Assembly: GCF_954871325.1 (NCBI RefSeq)
Contig: NC_088779.1
Coordinates: 13,394,846 to 13,458,845 of the forward strand
From: Gordionus sp. m RMFG-2023
Lineage: Eukaryota > Nematomorpha > Gordioida > Chordodea > Parachordodidae
Direction of reading: 5' to 3'
Length of the DNA: 64,000 nucleotides
Part shown: positions 35,601 to 47,800 of the stretch, piece after piece
Position numbering within the stretch: the stretch's first letter is position 1
Layout of the letters: every line of letters starts with the position of its first letter
Program-made: the position numbers and the translations under genes
The notes under the pieces: model-generated
Database searches by the model: none
Told to the model about the DNA's origin: nothing
The model's input: only the letters and a program-made list of their open reading frames with translations

Positions 35601-38539
35601 ATCATAATATATATTATGAATTTATTTCAAAAAGCTAATTTTAATTTAAGTTAACTTCAAAAAAATTAATTAAAAAACAAAATATAAATCTTTTTGGGAA
35701 AAATAGTCATATGGCTAAAACATATTCTTAAAATTTTTAAAACTATCATTAGTTTTCTTAAAATTTTAAAGCTTAAAAGTTTTTAAACCTTGAAATAAGA
35801 AAATATGATTTTTAAAATAGACATTTTAACAACATTCTTTAATTGCAATTCTTATCAATTCAGTATCTACATAACCCAAACGCAATTTTCATCTTTTATA
35901 GATCAATCAAGCTACGGCTATTAAAACACAAACTGAATTTTACAGGAGGAATAGAGATTTAGACGAAACAGGGTTAGGTCTTAATATGGGAGCATTGTAT
36001 TGGCAATTAAATGATGTTTGGGTAGCGCCTACTTGGTCATCAATAGGTTATCCTTTAGTTTTTGCTTATATATTAAAATAGTGGTTTAGTATTATAGCTT
36101 TTCCCGACTCATTTTTTAAATCTGCATTTAAAACGCTCGAAAAGTCTGCAATTTTAAAAGCTGGCAACCAAATTAACACAGCTTTTTAAACGCTGCATTA
36201 AAATTTAAGAAAATTTTCAGAAACCGCTGTTTGAAACTGGCATTATTCTTAATTTTTGGAATTTTTAATCAGTAAATGTAAAATTATCGTATAAAAATAA
36301 TTCATGTATGTTTCAATTTATTAAGTATATTATTTCTGAATACCTTATTAAATATCAAACTAATTAATATTTAGTACATAAAATCTGTAATTTTCTTTGA
36401 TTATACAAACGGCAAAAATATAAATCAGCTGTTTTAAAAGATGCGGATATAGCCTTTTATACGCAGTGTGAAAAAATGAGCAAAGATGACCTCACATGCA
36501 CACGTATTTTTAAATTTATCAATATATAGAATAATTAACACATCTTAGAGTTTAATATAAGTGTATGAAAATAGCGTTAGTGGATAATTATATAAATAGA
36601 CCATTATTTTAAATATTTTAGAATATGGAGGAAAAAGCAAAATATTACATCATTTCGCAAAATCATTTTTTTCGCACATTCTGCTTACCATTCATTTTGA
36701 AAACGTGACTCAAAAGGAGATGATTAGTCAGAATTTTGACTCCAACCAAAATATTGACGAAATTAAGATAGTTTACACAGTCATATGTGACGACGAACCC
36801 CCTAAAGATAAATATAATCTTTATGTAACGCTTAGGAACGTTCAAAATTTGACAATAGCCTATCAAAAGAATATATCATTATCTGGAGTATAAACTTTTT
36901 TTTATTATACTAAAATCCTAACCCCTACCTTATTACCTGTAAAAAACTAATATTCTCATTCGATAAAAATTTGTAAACGTTGCATAAAATATTTCACCTT
37001 AGTTCAAATTTTAACTTTCTTCTAGTTGTTTTGTCTCAAATATACTATAAATAACTTAATATCTTGTTAAAAAAATAACTTACCCCATGATTTAAAAAAT
37101 AAATTGCTTTGAATAGAAGAAAAAAATGTTATTGCTGATATTATGAAAAATTTTATAAAAATAGTTTAATATTTATTAAAATTATTATAATAAAATTGTT
37201 TTTCCTTCTTTTTTTAGTTCTAAATAGGGATTTTTAGATTTAAAAAATAGAAATAAGTATAACTTTTAAAAGTATTTTAAAAATATGACATATCAAAATC
37301 GTGAAATGAAAAATTGGTGCCAGGCTGCTTTTCTGAATAAAAATTAGGACTGTGCTGACAAATATCGCATCAGTACCAATATTTAACGTTTTGAAAAATA
37401 TCGGATCGGGTCGATACCTGCAAAAACCCGATCCGATTGTTTTTTGTTATTATTTTACATTATTATATTTCAAAAGATTTTATATTTATACAAATAAAAC
37501 GATTCGAAATTTTTTTAAAATAATAACTTGCCCATTTTATTATTTATACTTGAAAAAAAGGAATATTTTTAATATGGCAATGAAAAATTTTCACAAAAGA
37601 TATGACAATTTTGCTACGGAACTTATTTTCAGTTGGAGGAATAATGAATTTAATATTTAAAAAAAAAAATTTAATCATAATTGTAAAATATAGATTTTTT
37701 AAAATTATATTTGGTTCAAAGGGTGATGATAAAAAATCATTATAAATATGGGATCGGTTTTGTTTTGAACCTATATTGTGAAATAATGAATAGGTGAAAT
37801 ATATATGGATCGGCACAGTTATAATAAAAATTAAGTCGAGCTCACTGCCTATGCATTATTTATTTAGAAAAAATAAATATCGGTTGTATCTGCCGACGAT
37901 ACCTTAGCATGTCCGAATTCGGCTAATAAAAGTGTTATTGATGTATCTGTTTTATTTTAATATTAAGTATATTTTATTAATTCAAATTATAAGGTGAAAT
38001 TTGGGAGCCAGGTCGTTTTAAATCAAAACTTGGGTGATTTTCGTGATTATTTAAATCTCAGCCAGTTTTACTTTCACGCATATATTTACAATCCAGGAAA
38101 ACCAGGAATACTCAGTCAACAAAGATTGTTTTTAAATTATCCTAAAACTTGGAAATTAAATGATCCAAAAATATCGGTATAACTTATTTAATTTTTTTTA
38201 TTATATTGATATAATTTTAAGATCGTCAAAGTTAGCAAAGTCAAAAATAAATTTACTATACATATATCGACTCAAAATCCGGCATTTTATGTGTGGCTTG
38301 AAATCGTTAAAAGCCCTCAATGCAACCAAATATTTAACCGCGATAAAACATCGTATAAAAATATATTAAAAATAGGTGGAAAATTCTCGGACAATGGATT
38401 TATCATGGACACTCCCGAATTAATTATATATTATACTCTATTGAACGAGCATAATTCTGAATACGCTAACGATGATTCAAATTTGTCGAACTCTAATCGT
38501 TGTATATCCGTTAGAACGTTATATCATATTTATCAGTGA
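20666..38539 (+). CDS. MANBA: Lysosomal beta-mannosidase (GH2), 15 exons located, one not found
   Basis: Hydrolyses terminal beta-mannose in lysosomal glycoprotein breakdown. Exons: 20666-20915, 20959-21095, 21135-21358, 28225-28388, 31269-31437, 33067-33231, 33536-33675, 33945-34024, 34691-34911, 35037-35205, 35449-35593, 35902-36046, 36622-36887, 37994-38176, 38222-38539 (stop TGA). All borders are GT/AG and phases agree, except that exon 3 (phase 2) cannot join exon 4 directly; a missing exon of roughly 24 codons is expected between 21359 and 28224. The first ~18 residues (MNHFFLIFIISLDSILTV) look like a signal peptide. Family marks in order: RKEQCSFSWDWGP, LWWPNGHGSQPLY, CKGSNWIP, LRIWGGG, the acid/base glutamate in WSANNENEQAL, the nucleophile glutamate in VSEYGYQAWPS, EFYRR, GALYWQLNDVW, FSDNGF. 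About 924 residues without the missing exon; human MANBA has about 880. Four introns are 39-45 nt or near that, others several kb and full of transposons. Confidence 0.93.
24300..24530. mobile_element. Small MITE with CAGAGA(C/T)CT-CAG ends (copy 1)
   Basis: Left end CAGAGATCTTCAGG; right end, inverted, CAGACCTGCAGAAGTACC. Flanks TTATTTTT and ATATTTTT agree at seven of eight bases, as for hAT insertion. The interior has CCGGGCCGGGCC motifs. Related copies at 31717-32089 and 39207-39418. Confidence 0.7.
25300..25520. repeat. Degenerate repeats of a TTCGCTATAAA-like motif
   Basis: Six or more loose copies (ATTCGCTCTAAAGGG, CTTCGCTATAAATG, CCTTCGCTATAAAAT, TTGCGATAAAC, TTTCGTGATAAAAG) at 20-40-bp spacing. 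No function assigned. Confidence 0.45.
25952..26653. mobile_element. hAT-type MITE, 702 bp, intact ends
   Basis: Ends TAGGGGTGTACCGATACC and, inverted, TAGGGATGTACCGATA, with a perfect 8-bp target duplication TATTAAAT (25944-25951 and 26654-26661). The subterminal GATCCGATCCGATAT repeats are inverted at the two ends. No coding capacity. Same family as 866-1545. Lies in a MANBA intron. Confidence 0.85.
28564..30060. mobile_element. Fold-back MULE-like element, ~1.5 kb, 9-bp target duplication
   Basis: The ends are near-identical inverted repeats, AGGTCCGTGAAGTTGGCCCC and GGGGCCAACTTCACGGACCT, bounded by a perfect 9-bp duplication GAAAATAAG (28555-28563 and 30061-30069). Nine-base duplications are typical of Mutator-like transposons. 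The inverted repeats continue for about 290 bp. Inside lies a second inverted pair built from the same parts (GTTTTCCAGCTATTGACCG, ATGGCGCCAAAAATAAAAAA, GGTAGAGAATTTTTTTCTC) meeting near 29215. About 16 copies of CGATTTGTACC point inward from each half. No reading frame; non-autonomous. Lies in a MANBA intron. Confidence 0.85.
30230..31010 (+). pseudogene. Ty3/gypsy gag-protease fragment (fossil)
   Basis: At about 30630-30760 a CCHC-type zinc-knuckle region is visible (CHSC..NHRKENC and YKCNK), followed at about 30810-30870 by protease-like sequence DIKINNSDIRMELDT. This is the gag-to-pol order of Ty3/gypsy elements. It is broken and lacks LTRs. It lies in the MANBA intron 28389-31268. Confidence 0.55.
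31717..32089. mobile_element. Small MITE with CAGAGACCTGCAG ends (copy 2)
   Basis: Left end TAAAGACCTGCAGGGGTA; right end, inverted, CAGAGACCTGCAGAGGTACC. The interior has CCCGGCCGGGCA and CGGGCCTG motifs. Target duplication not clear. In the MANBA intron 31438-33066. Confidence 0.65.
32090..33066. other. Rest of a MANBA intron, nothing recognised
   Basis: AT-rich, no exon or repeat family identified. Confidence 0.4.
34334..34359. repeat. (TA)n microsatellite
   Basis: About eleven TA units in a MANBA intron (34025-34690), which otherwise holds nothing recognised. Confidence 0.85.
36888..37993. other. MANBA intron with one MITE
   Basis: Only the element at 37346-37916 is identifiable. The plus-strand open frame at 37352-37660 lies inside it and has no family features. 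Confidence 0.5.
37346..37916. mobile_element. MITE with inverted ends GGACTGTGCTGA / GGACATGCTAAGG
   Basis: Left end TAGGACTGTGCTGACAAATA and right end, inverted, TCGGACATGCTAAGGTATCG align over about 40 bases up to ACCAATATTT / ACCGATATTT. No clear target duplication, so it is older than its neighbours. Confidence 0.55.
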
Positions 38540-38893
38540 ATTTTATAAGATATATAAATATGTATTTAAAATAATTATTTATTATAGATACAAATAAAAA
38601 TATGTTTAAAAAATATTTATACAATATATTCTTATGGTTTTACCGTTTTTTTTAAATAAATTTTTTTTTAAGGACTTGTATTTTACCCTAAAATATTTAT
38701 AAAAAAAAATAATTAAATATACAACTTATTTATTTTAGAATGGAATAAAATTATAAATATATTAATACAAATGATTTTATATCAATAATGCTTGCTAAAT
38801 GTATAATAAAGTTTGGTATAACAATATCCATCATGATTCATCACATAATATTGCAAAATAATTAATTTAAATCACCCGAATGTATATTTTGAG
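38540..38893. other. 354-bp spacer between convergent MANBA and GPR89 genes
   Basis: Both 3' untranslated regions and polyadenylation sites must fit here. Several AATAAA motifs occur on the plus strand (for example near 38745 and 38806). Nothing else seen. Confidence 0.55.
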
Positions 38894-41800
38894 TTAAGCC
38901 AAAGATATTCGTTTGTGAGCCACATAAAGGAAAGCTATACTCGATAAAGCGCTCAGTAAGAATATTACATCAAACCATCTATGATAAAAATTAAACTGTA
39001 ATTCTCCTAGAACTTGCGTTATTATCGATCTGTATTGGGGTGGCATGTTCATTCTCATCAATAATACTGTTGAAATCAAATACATGCCCTTATTAATATG
39101 CAAATTGATATAAAACAAATCTAATATAATTATTCTAAAAAAATAAGCAGGGGATAATGACTTTACTTATAATGCATAATATAGGCACGTCTAGTTTAAT
39201 ATATTCCAGAGATATACAGAGGTATTATTTGCACGACCCAGTCCGGATTTTTTTGAAATATATTATATTTATTTTAATTTTTATCGTTAAATGACGATTT
39301 GAAATATTTGGTTTTAAAATATTCGTCCTGGCCCGGGTATTTTAATAATAATTTTTTCCTGGGCCACCAGATGTATTAAAATACGGCTTAGTGCCAGGAC
39401 GGTCTCTAAAATATTCTATCCTCAAATTGTTCGATTTACTTAGTGCAAAAATTACTTCAAAAAATAAACACGTTACCGTTAGCTTGTGAAAAAAAGGAAA
39501 TGAATGACCTAGAAAACTTTAGAATAAATAAAGCTAATATAGAATCGATATCTCAGAATGTGCACCATCTTATTATTTCAATGCCACAGAATAGCAGCCT
39601 GCAAGTATAAAGGCAAAGATAGATGTTATACAATTTTAATAGAGTTTGACAAAAATAATTCACATGATAGGGTGATAATTTTGAATAGGCAAAATATTTT
39701 AGATCATATATATTTTAATAATTTATATTGAATTTACACAATTTTAATATAGCTCGGCAAAAATAATGTATTTTAGCATAATAGGGTGATAATTTTGAAT
39801 AGTTAACATATTTTAGTATTTTAATAATTTATATTGAATTGTGTTTATATATTTTATAATATAATGAAAAAAAATTATTTTTATAAGATTATTTCTTAAA
39901 TTAAAATTTTTAATAATTTAAAAAATAAGTATCAATGAAGCGGGATTAACTAAAAATATATATTACCATAATTTGAGCTAAAGCTAGGACGATCAGATTA
40001 GATGATTTATTACTAGATAATGCATAGAAAAATTTGGTCAGATTTATTAGAAGGCCTCTAAACGAAGTTATGATGATTATTCCTATCAAAGCAAATGATA
40101 TGTGTTGAGACCAGAATTGCGCCTGTTACCGATTCAAAAAACATGTATATAATGATATTGTCATAAATAGCATTAATTTACATCAAAATGAAGTCCGAAA
40201 TAATCAACACAAAATTGAATAGCCTTGGTGACCGGATCTACTTTCCCAACACGATTCAGGATTATATTAAGGAATGACTAAAAAATATATATAGTTTATC
40301 ATCGTTATGAGTAATAAAATAAACCCGGGTCTATCAGGGTTCGGCATTATGGCGAATACTTGTATTTAAAATACTAAATACAAATATTTTGGTATTTTAT
40401 TTAAATAATTTAGAGTACTTAATATTTGTGTTTTAAATAGTAAAGAATAAAAAGTATCTTGTATTTATTAAGATTTAAAATAAATACATATACTTTATTT
40501 TTTTTATTTTATATATAAATTGAATTAAAAATATAAAATCCACAATTTCTTTATTTAAATAATAAATGTGATTCGAGTAAAAAATCAAGATCTGTTTAAT
40601 ATTTTTATTAAAATTGACAAATAATTATTTTTGAAGTAAATAATTTCCATGAACCTTTTATTGATTACTGGAAGAGCCTTGCCAAAATCGTAAATCTAAA
40701 ATAACTGCAAATTTTTCGATAAGATAAGTTATTCACATAATTATTTGACTTTTAGAAAATGGTTAATAAAATTTGTATGTAAAATTTTTTATTATTATAT
40801 GTAATTCGAATTTTTTTTGTAGCTATTTAGTATTTATTAGTGAAGATCACGGTTAGGACTGGACCGATACCATCGGACCGGACCATGGTCCTTAATAAAA
40901 AAATCGATCCAGATCGTGGTCCTAAATAAAAAGACCGGTCCAGGACCGGTCTTTTTATTTGTTTAAAAAACACATTTTTTCAACTTAATTTAATTTGTTT
41001 TATCATTTTATTAAATATAAGAGTATTATATTTACAATAAAATTTATACAATGGTATTGAAGAAAGTGATTTTGTGCTTGTGGAGGGCATATTAAAATTA
41101 AGAGTAGATTGTGTTTCTGAAATATTTTCATCATTAGAAGTATATATTTTATGTTTTATCAGATGTCTGCTTAAGGTACTTAATTATTTTATTAAGAATA
41201 AGGTTAAATTATTTTGACAATGAATTATTCAGACAGTTTCTTAAGACAAAATAGAACTATAAATAATAACCAAAATATTTTAATAATAATATTATTTTGA
41301 TTAATTTATTGCTTAAAAAATTATAAACAATTATTTTGTTACTTGTTGCTGACGATACATTAAATTTGGTACTGCAGTGAACACATACTCTATGTTTTTT
41401 ATGAAATGGGGACTATAAGTAAAATGTTTCTTGGACAAACTTATGGTTTTCATATTGTAAATAAAAATTAACAAAATCTAAAATAACTCATCTAGAAAAA
41501 TATCATATAATAAAATATACAAAAAAATTATATTAATTGAATAGTAAAGCAAACTTAAATAACAATAAAAGACCGGTCCAGACCGCAGTCCTGACCGTAA
41601 AAAATAAAAAGACCGGTCCGAACCAAGGTCCTCAAAAAAGTTCTGTCCGGTCCCGGTCTAAGATCGAGAGGACCGGACCGTTGACTTTCACTAGTATTTA
41701 TTTAAAAATTTTTTGTATTTATATTTAAAATATATTTTTTTAAATGTTTATTTATATTCAAATACTTTTTTCTGAAGTGTATTTATATTTATTTCGAATA

Positions 41801-44800
41801 CATTTTTTTTGAAAATTTGCCCACCCTGGGTGTGACATGCTTGTTATATAAAACCTTCTGCTGAAAAATAAAAAATATTCTAAGTGTGTTCAATTAAATA
41901 ACGATGCCATTGTGCTGTATTAAACAAAAATATACCCATTTATACTCGATAAAAAAAGAGGCATTGTTAATTACCATAATGATTTTCCACATGCAATATA
42001 TGGAGAAAAAATAACCCAATATATTGAAATATTTCCCTTTTAAAGTTGTGGAGTATTCCGTTCGGTGTAGCTGATTTTTTAGATCAACGATTTCTAAGAA
42101 TAAATGATTTGTGAGATCTTCCAATGGAACAATATCACTTTGCAACTTTTTGATTTCTTTTCAAATTAAAAAATGTTTTTTTAAATGGGGAAGGGTATAT
42201 AATAAACCATTTCCAGGCTGCATTGAAGAGGTGACATTTTTTATTTTGGTCCATAAACCAGGTTGAAGTGGGGAATTGTAACCATAACTTCGTTTAGATT
42301 TTTCAAATGCTATTCTAAGAAACGATTAAACAAATAAACATTTTTTAATATGATAAATTAGTTTATATAACACGAATTGGCTAGCCCGTCACAAATAGTG
42401 GTGATCCATAAATGATGTGCAGATTCATAAATGGCCATAAAAAACAAAGTGGTGATCATTTATGGCCATGAATCGCAGATTATTGTGATAAGAAAATAAA
42501 TCAAGATCGATAATTAGTAAAAAAAGATGACAAATGACTAATGGTAATGAAAAAAAAGATTGTTAAATTTTATATCAAAAACAAACGCAAAAAATTTAGG
42601 TATAATATTATAAAATATATATATATTTATAAAGAAGTGATTTGTTGTATAAAAGAAAAATATGTGATATTAAATATTAATTCATATAAAAGTACATAGC
42701 AAAAAGCTGCTTTGATATATAATAGAAAAATTAATTAAAAAATAGTGTAAAAACATAAGGAAAGGGATAATAGTATACTTTCCAACCAAGAATGACATTA
42801 TTTTGCATGGTATCTTTCAATAAACTATCAACGTAATGCGTGTTCTGTCATTAATAAGTGAAAATATTATATCCATTCACTGAAGAGATGTCATCACCAT
42901 GGATCGTGCTTCCTTACGCAAGGACGATTGGAAATTTGACAGTTGCAAAGGGTGATAGAATATTATTATTGCCTCACATATGACGTAATAAGATATTTGA
43001 AAGAAATATCCTACCCAAAGCACCAGTACCAACATAGCCACCTCATTTTTGTAATATCGTCGTAGATCTTGTAAACGATCAGCACGAAAGATCATATCAA
43101 ACATAGGTAAAATGATACCCTAAAGATAAAAATCTAATTTGTTCCGAGATTTTTCAACATCCGCCAAGGATTTAAAGTTTAATAAGATTTATATATTTAT
43201 ATCCTGAAAAATATTCAGGTTTAGCATGAATAGTCACATTGGGTGAACAATCTTATTTATTTTCAACGGTATGTTATGTTTCTAACCGTGTGAAAACTTT
43301 TGGCAATCGTTCGGCGGCCATTTAAAACCCTCCAATTAACCCAAACTTTAAGAAATGAAATAGGTCTCCATCATTTTTAAAATGGGATTCGTGAATTTAT
43401 ACCTTTTAAAAAAGAAATTTCACTTAAAAAAGAAATTTAGCAGCTTTTAAAATATTCTAATTTTGGCAGCCCAGAGTTGGTGCACCTTCCGCTCCCACAT
43501 TTGCATGAGCCTGTTTTACACGTATAGTTGTGCAAACTTGGTATCGACATTATTTTACAGTAATAAATAGGAAAATCGGTGATATATTTAACCATACTGG
43601 TGAAAACAGTATTGGCCACAGCTGGGAATATCAGAAACCTTTTTGCCCATGGGATGCTAAGGAAGAGTAGTACTAAAGTTCTTCATAAAATGGGTATGAT
43701 GAAAATGGATTTGATAATAGTTTTTAAATAAAGGGGATATTTTTTTTCAAATCATTTAACCTGGTGCCTTTATGGCGCCAATTTTTAAATTTACAATCTA
43801 AAGGGTTTTTGGCAAGAATACTTAGTTTTAAAAAATGCATTTAACATTAAAAGAAGGCCCATGCGGACGAGAGAGCGGGCGAGGAGATGTAAAAAGAAGA
43901 TGGAAGACATAAAATACCTTAAAGATATAGTCCCACGTGATATAAAGAATCATAATGTAAAGTTTAGAGTTATAGCTGAACAATTGGAAGCACTATTTTG
44001 AAATGTTTTATGCTTTATTAGTGATGACTGCTTTAACCAGTAGAACAGTCAGTATGCAGGAAAAGTTTAAACACATAAAATACATTAGTAAATATAGTTT
44101 CATTTAAAAAATTGTAATGTAATGTTTTTGGTTATTATATAAATTGGTTTACTAATATCGTCATTTTGACATAATATAAAAACAACTATATGAAAAGATT
44201 TATTTTATATTGAACAAATATAAGATATTCAAAACTATTTAAAGATTCAAAATATATCACTTTAATATAAATAGTTTAACTTACCGTTTTTTCTTGTTTA
44301 TGATAATATCGTAAGTTTGTAATAAACGCTTTTCCAATACTTGAATATCCAAAGCTGAAACAGGCCTTCATTTAAATTAATAAATATAATTAAAAGGGCT
44401 TAATAGTACTAATAAGAGAGAATAAGATAAATAGAAATGTAGCCATCATTTTTTCATAAGGTATGGAGGGGGGGGAGGGTGTTTTCTAATCTTTCGGCCA
44501 CACGGCTCTAGCTTTTCAAAAATTTATAATTGAAAAATAATAGTAAGGTTAAATAAAATAGAAATTACTAATTATTTTGACCATATTTTGATAATTTTTT
44601 ATACCCAGTTCAACACAAATTTTTTCAAAAAATTTAAGCCTAAGTCTAGCCAGTAGTGTTGTTAAATGGCTCGTTTTGAGCCGATTTTTAAAAACGGCTA
44701 ACTCAATATTTCGTCTAGAAAAATATTACGCAAGCCTCAAGATTTTGCTCATAGAAGGAACAAAGGTCTAGGCATATAATCGAAATCTCGAGGCTTAGGC

Positions 44801-47800
44801 AATATTTTTCTGGCTAAAATATTGAGTTAGCCGTTTTAAAAAATCGGCTCAAAATGAGCCGTTTAACAACACTACTAGCCAGTTTTTTAAAATTTCTAGG
44901 TCCAAGTCAGGTTAGGCTAACTTGCTAGGCTCTAATGGAGAGGCAGACCAAGTTAGACATATCTGATGAATAATATTAGTTCTACGTTATATTAGTTTTA
45001 TTTTAAATGCATCTTCCTAAAACATTTGTATAGTTATACAAATTTTAAAATATTATATTGGAATATGCCATATAACCATATTAAAATATACACAAGAGAA
45101 TTTTAAAAATCAATATACAAAATAAATCATTTATAATTTTTTTTAGAAGATTTTATATTTTTAATTAAATTGTTAATTTTTGTTTTAAAATCAAATTTTT
45201 ATGGACAATACTTCAATTTCTCTACGTTATTTTTTAAAGTTTATTTAAAAACTGTTTCTTTATTAGAATAGCGCATTGGAAGTGTTTTGGTATTTCCATT
45301 ATTTGAGGATTCCGTTAATAAAGAAAATGGATGATTTTTCTTTAAATCCACTAAAATATCTTAGTCTCAGGGTCAATTATATTCAAAACTATTTTTGAAG
45401 CTTTTGTTCTTCTACATTTGATGTTTTTGAGTATTTTTGAATCAGGAAGGTGAATAGACAATAAGTTTGCAATGCAATCTGTAGATATAACTAAGTATTT
45501 TATTGTGTGATAGATGAATGTAACTTTTGTTATTGAATACCTATTTCAACTAAATTGTTGTTTTAAAGAATTAATTTGATATTTTTCAATAATTCCTTAT
45601 TTTTAACTGAATACATATTTTGCTTTGTTGAATGTTTTTCACATATTGGATTCCTACATATCTGATATTAAATGTAGTATATATTATACAATTGCATTTC
45701 AACTATTTTTTTTCTCTAACCATGAAAGATTCTAGGTATTTAGGTATTACATTTAAAATTATTTGATGTTGCACTTTTCTTTAAATCTCTGTAATTTATT
45801 AATTTAAATTAATGAAATAAAAAGTGAAAAAAAATTAAGCTAAAAGAACATTTCATTTAACTAATAAAAAATCATTAACTGTATAAACTGCAAATTTTTT
45901 CAAATAATATTAAAATAGGCATACTTTAAACTTCTAATCATTTATATAATTAGATTTTAATATAAAATATATTTCACATTCGCATAATACTCATTTTTAT
46001 TTTCAGAATTAGAGATTTATCATTATATTGTGTTTAAGATTATATGCAATAAATATTTTGTTACTTCTTTTCTAAAAATCAAAAGTAGTATAAAGAAGCC
46101 AGTTGTTTCTATATATAAAATGGTGATATCTGTATCTCCATACATTTTCATAGAAAGTATTTGTATCTATAATACAATTTTAGAGGGATCTGTATGCAAA
46201 ATTCATTTTATTTCATATGAGCATATAATTTAAATAAATATATATTAACAAATATTAAGACTGATATAAGAAATATATATTAAAAATAAATATTATTATT
46301 TCCTATTAAATCTACAGATATCAGTTCAAGATTGTGAAGGATATTTCTTCCCATGTAAAATATATATAAATTCTTGCATACCATGCAAAAAATTAAGCAA
46401 ATAAATTTATTTAGAATTTTAAAAATAATTTTAGATATTCCACTGACTTTTTATAAATAAATTATAAGTTTAATGCAAATTATTTTTTTATAAATGCTCA
46501 TTTTAAATGAAAATATATCTGAAATAACGATATAAATAGGGGTATTGATATTTAGTTTAATATTTTTTTATATTTTAGAATTGAATGTTAACAAAATATA
46601 AAATGTTGTTTACATAATTTGTGCTCCCATAGTAAGAGTTTCTGTTCAAAAACAATGGCAAACCATGATGTGTAATAAAAATTATATCTGTATCTAGATA
46701 TATTTTGATCATTGTATTGGGATCATGATCTATTTTAGACAATGTATCTGTATCTACATTTGATAAATATCTTTTAACAATGAAAATAACCATAAATAAG
46801 ATGCCATTTTAAATGTATGATTTAAAAAAATAAAATTGGCCTTAAGTTTCTGGTTAGACAAATTTTTAAAATTTTATATTTTAAATTTCTATAAAAAAAC
46901 TCAAGAAAACCTTATTTTGTAAATAAATGGGAGAAAGCATAAATTAATAGATGGCATATTTTAGCCAAAACAAACATAAAAAAGGGAGTGTTGCCAAAAT
47001 CAGGAAGTCTGGTAATCCTGGTTAGAACTTAAGTTTTGGCTAAATATAAAAAAAATCGAATCTTCAATTTAATTATAATTACAATTAAAAAATTTACAAT
47101 TGAAAAGAACTATTTTTTCTTAGAAATTGTAGAGGTTATGATCTAACCTTATAACTTTTTTTTATAAAAAAATCTTCATTAAATTTTCAGTGCTATAATT
47201 GTCATATAGGGCATTTCTAGTTTTTAATTTCTGTAGTGAGAAGGAACAACAAAATTCATAATAAAATTTTTATCATATAATTAATGTTTAACTTCATAAA
47301 GCATGACATATATGTGTAGGGACAATTGACTGCTCCAAAACCTGACAGCAAGGCCATAATTGTTACACCAATAACTCCAACTCTACTAATTCCTTGTTCA
47401 ATGGAAAACACTCCTGTTGTTAAAATGTATTAATAGTTTAAAATATGTTTTGATAACATAAGTAAACATTCCTTTAAAATTTAGGACTTAGCATTTAAAT
47501 AACATTTTGATTTATATGTCTACATCTATCATATTAAATACATGCATTTTCAATGTTATCTAAAATAGAATAATAACCATGTTTAGGACTAAGCATTGGG
47601 AATGGGTCACCAATTTTCCAAAAGAAATATATAAAAATAAGCCATGAAACAAGTGATAACATAAGTTTTGTTTTTTCTTCTGAATCTTATAATAGTGAAT
47701 TAAACAAAACATACATATAATTTCTCACATGGTTTTACAAAAAACGAGTTTATAAAATGTATTTGGTTGATAAAGCTGTATGCCATATAAAATGGTATAA

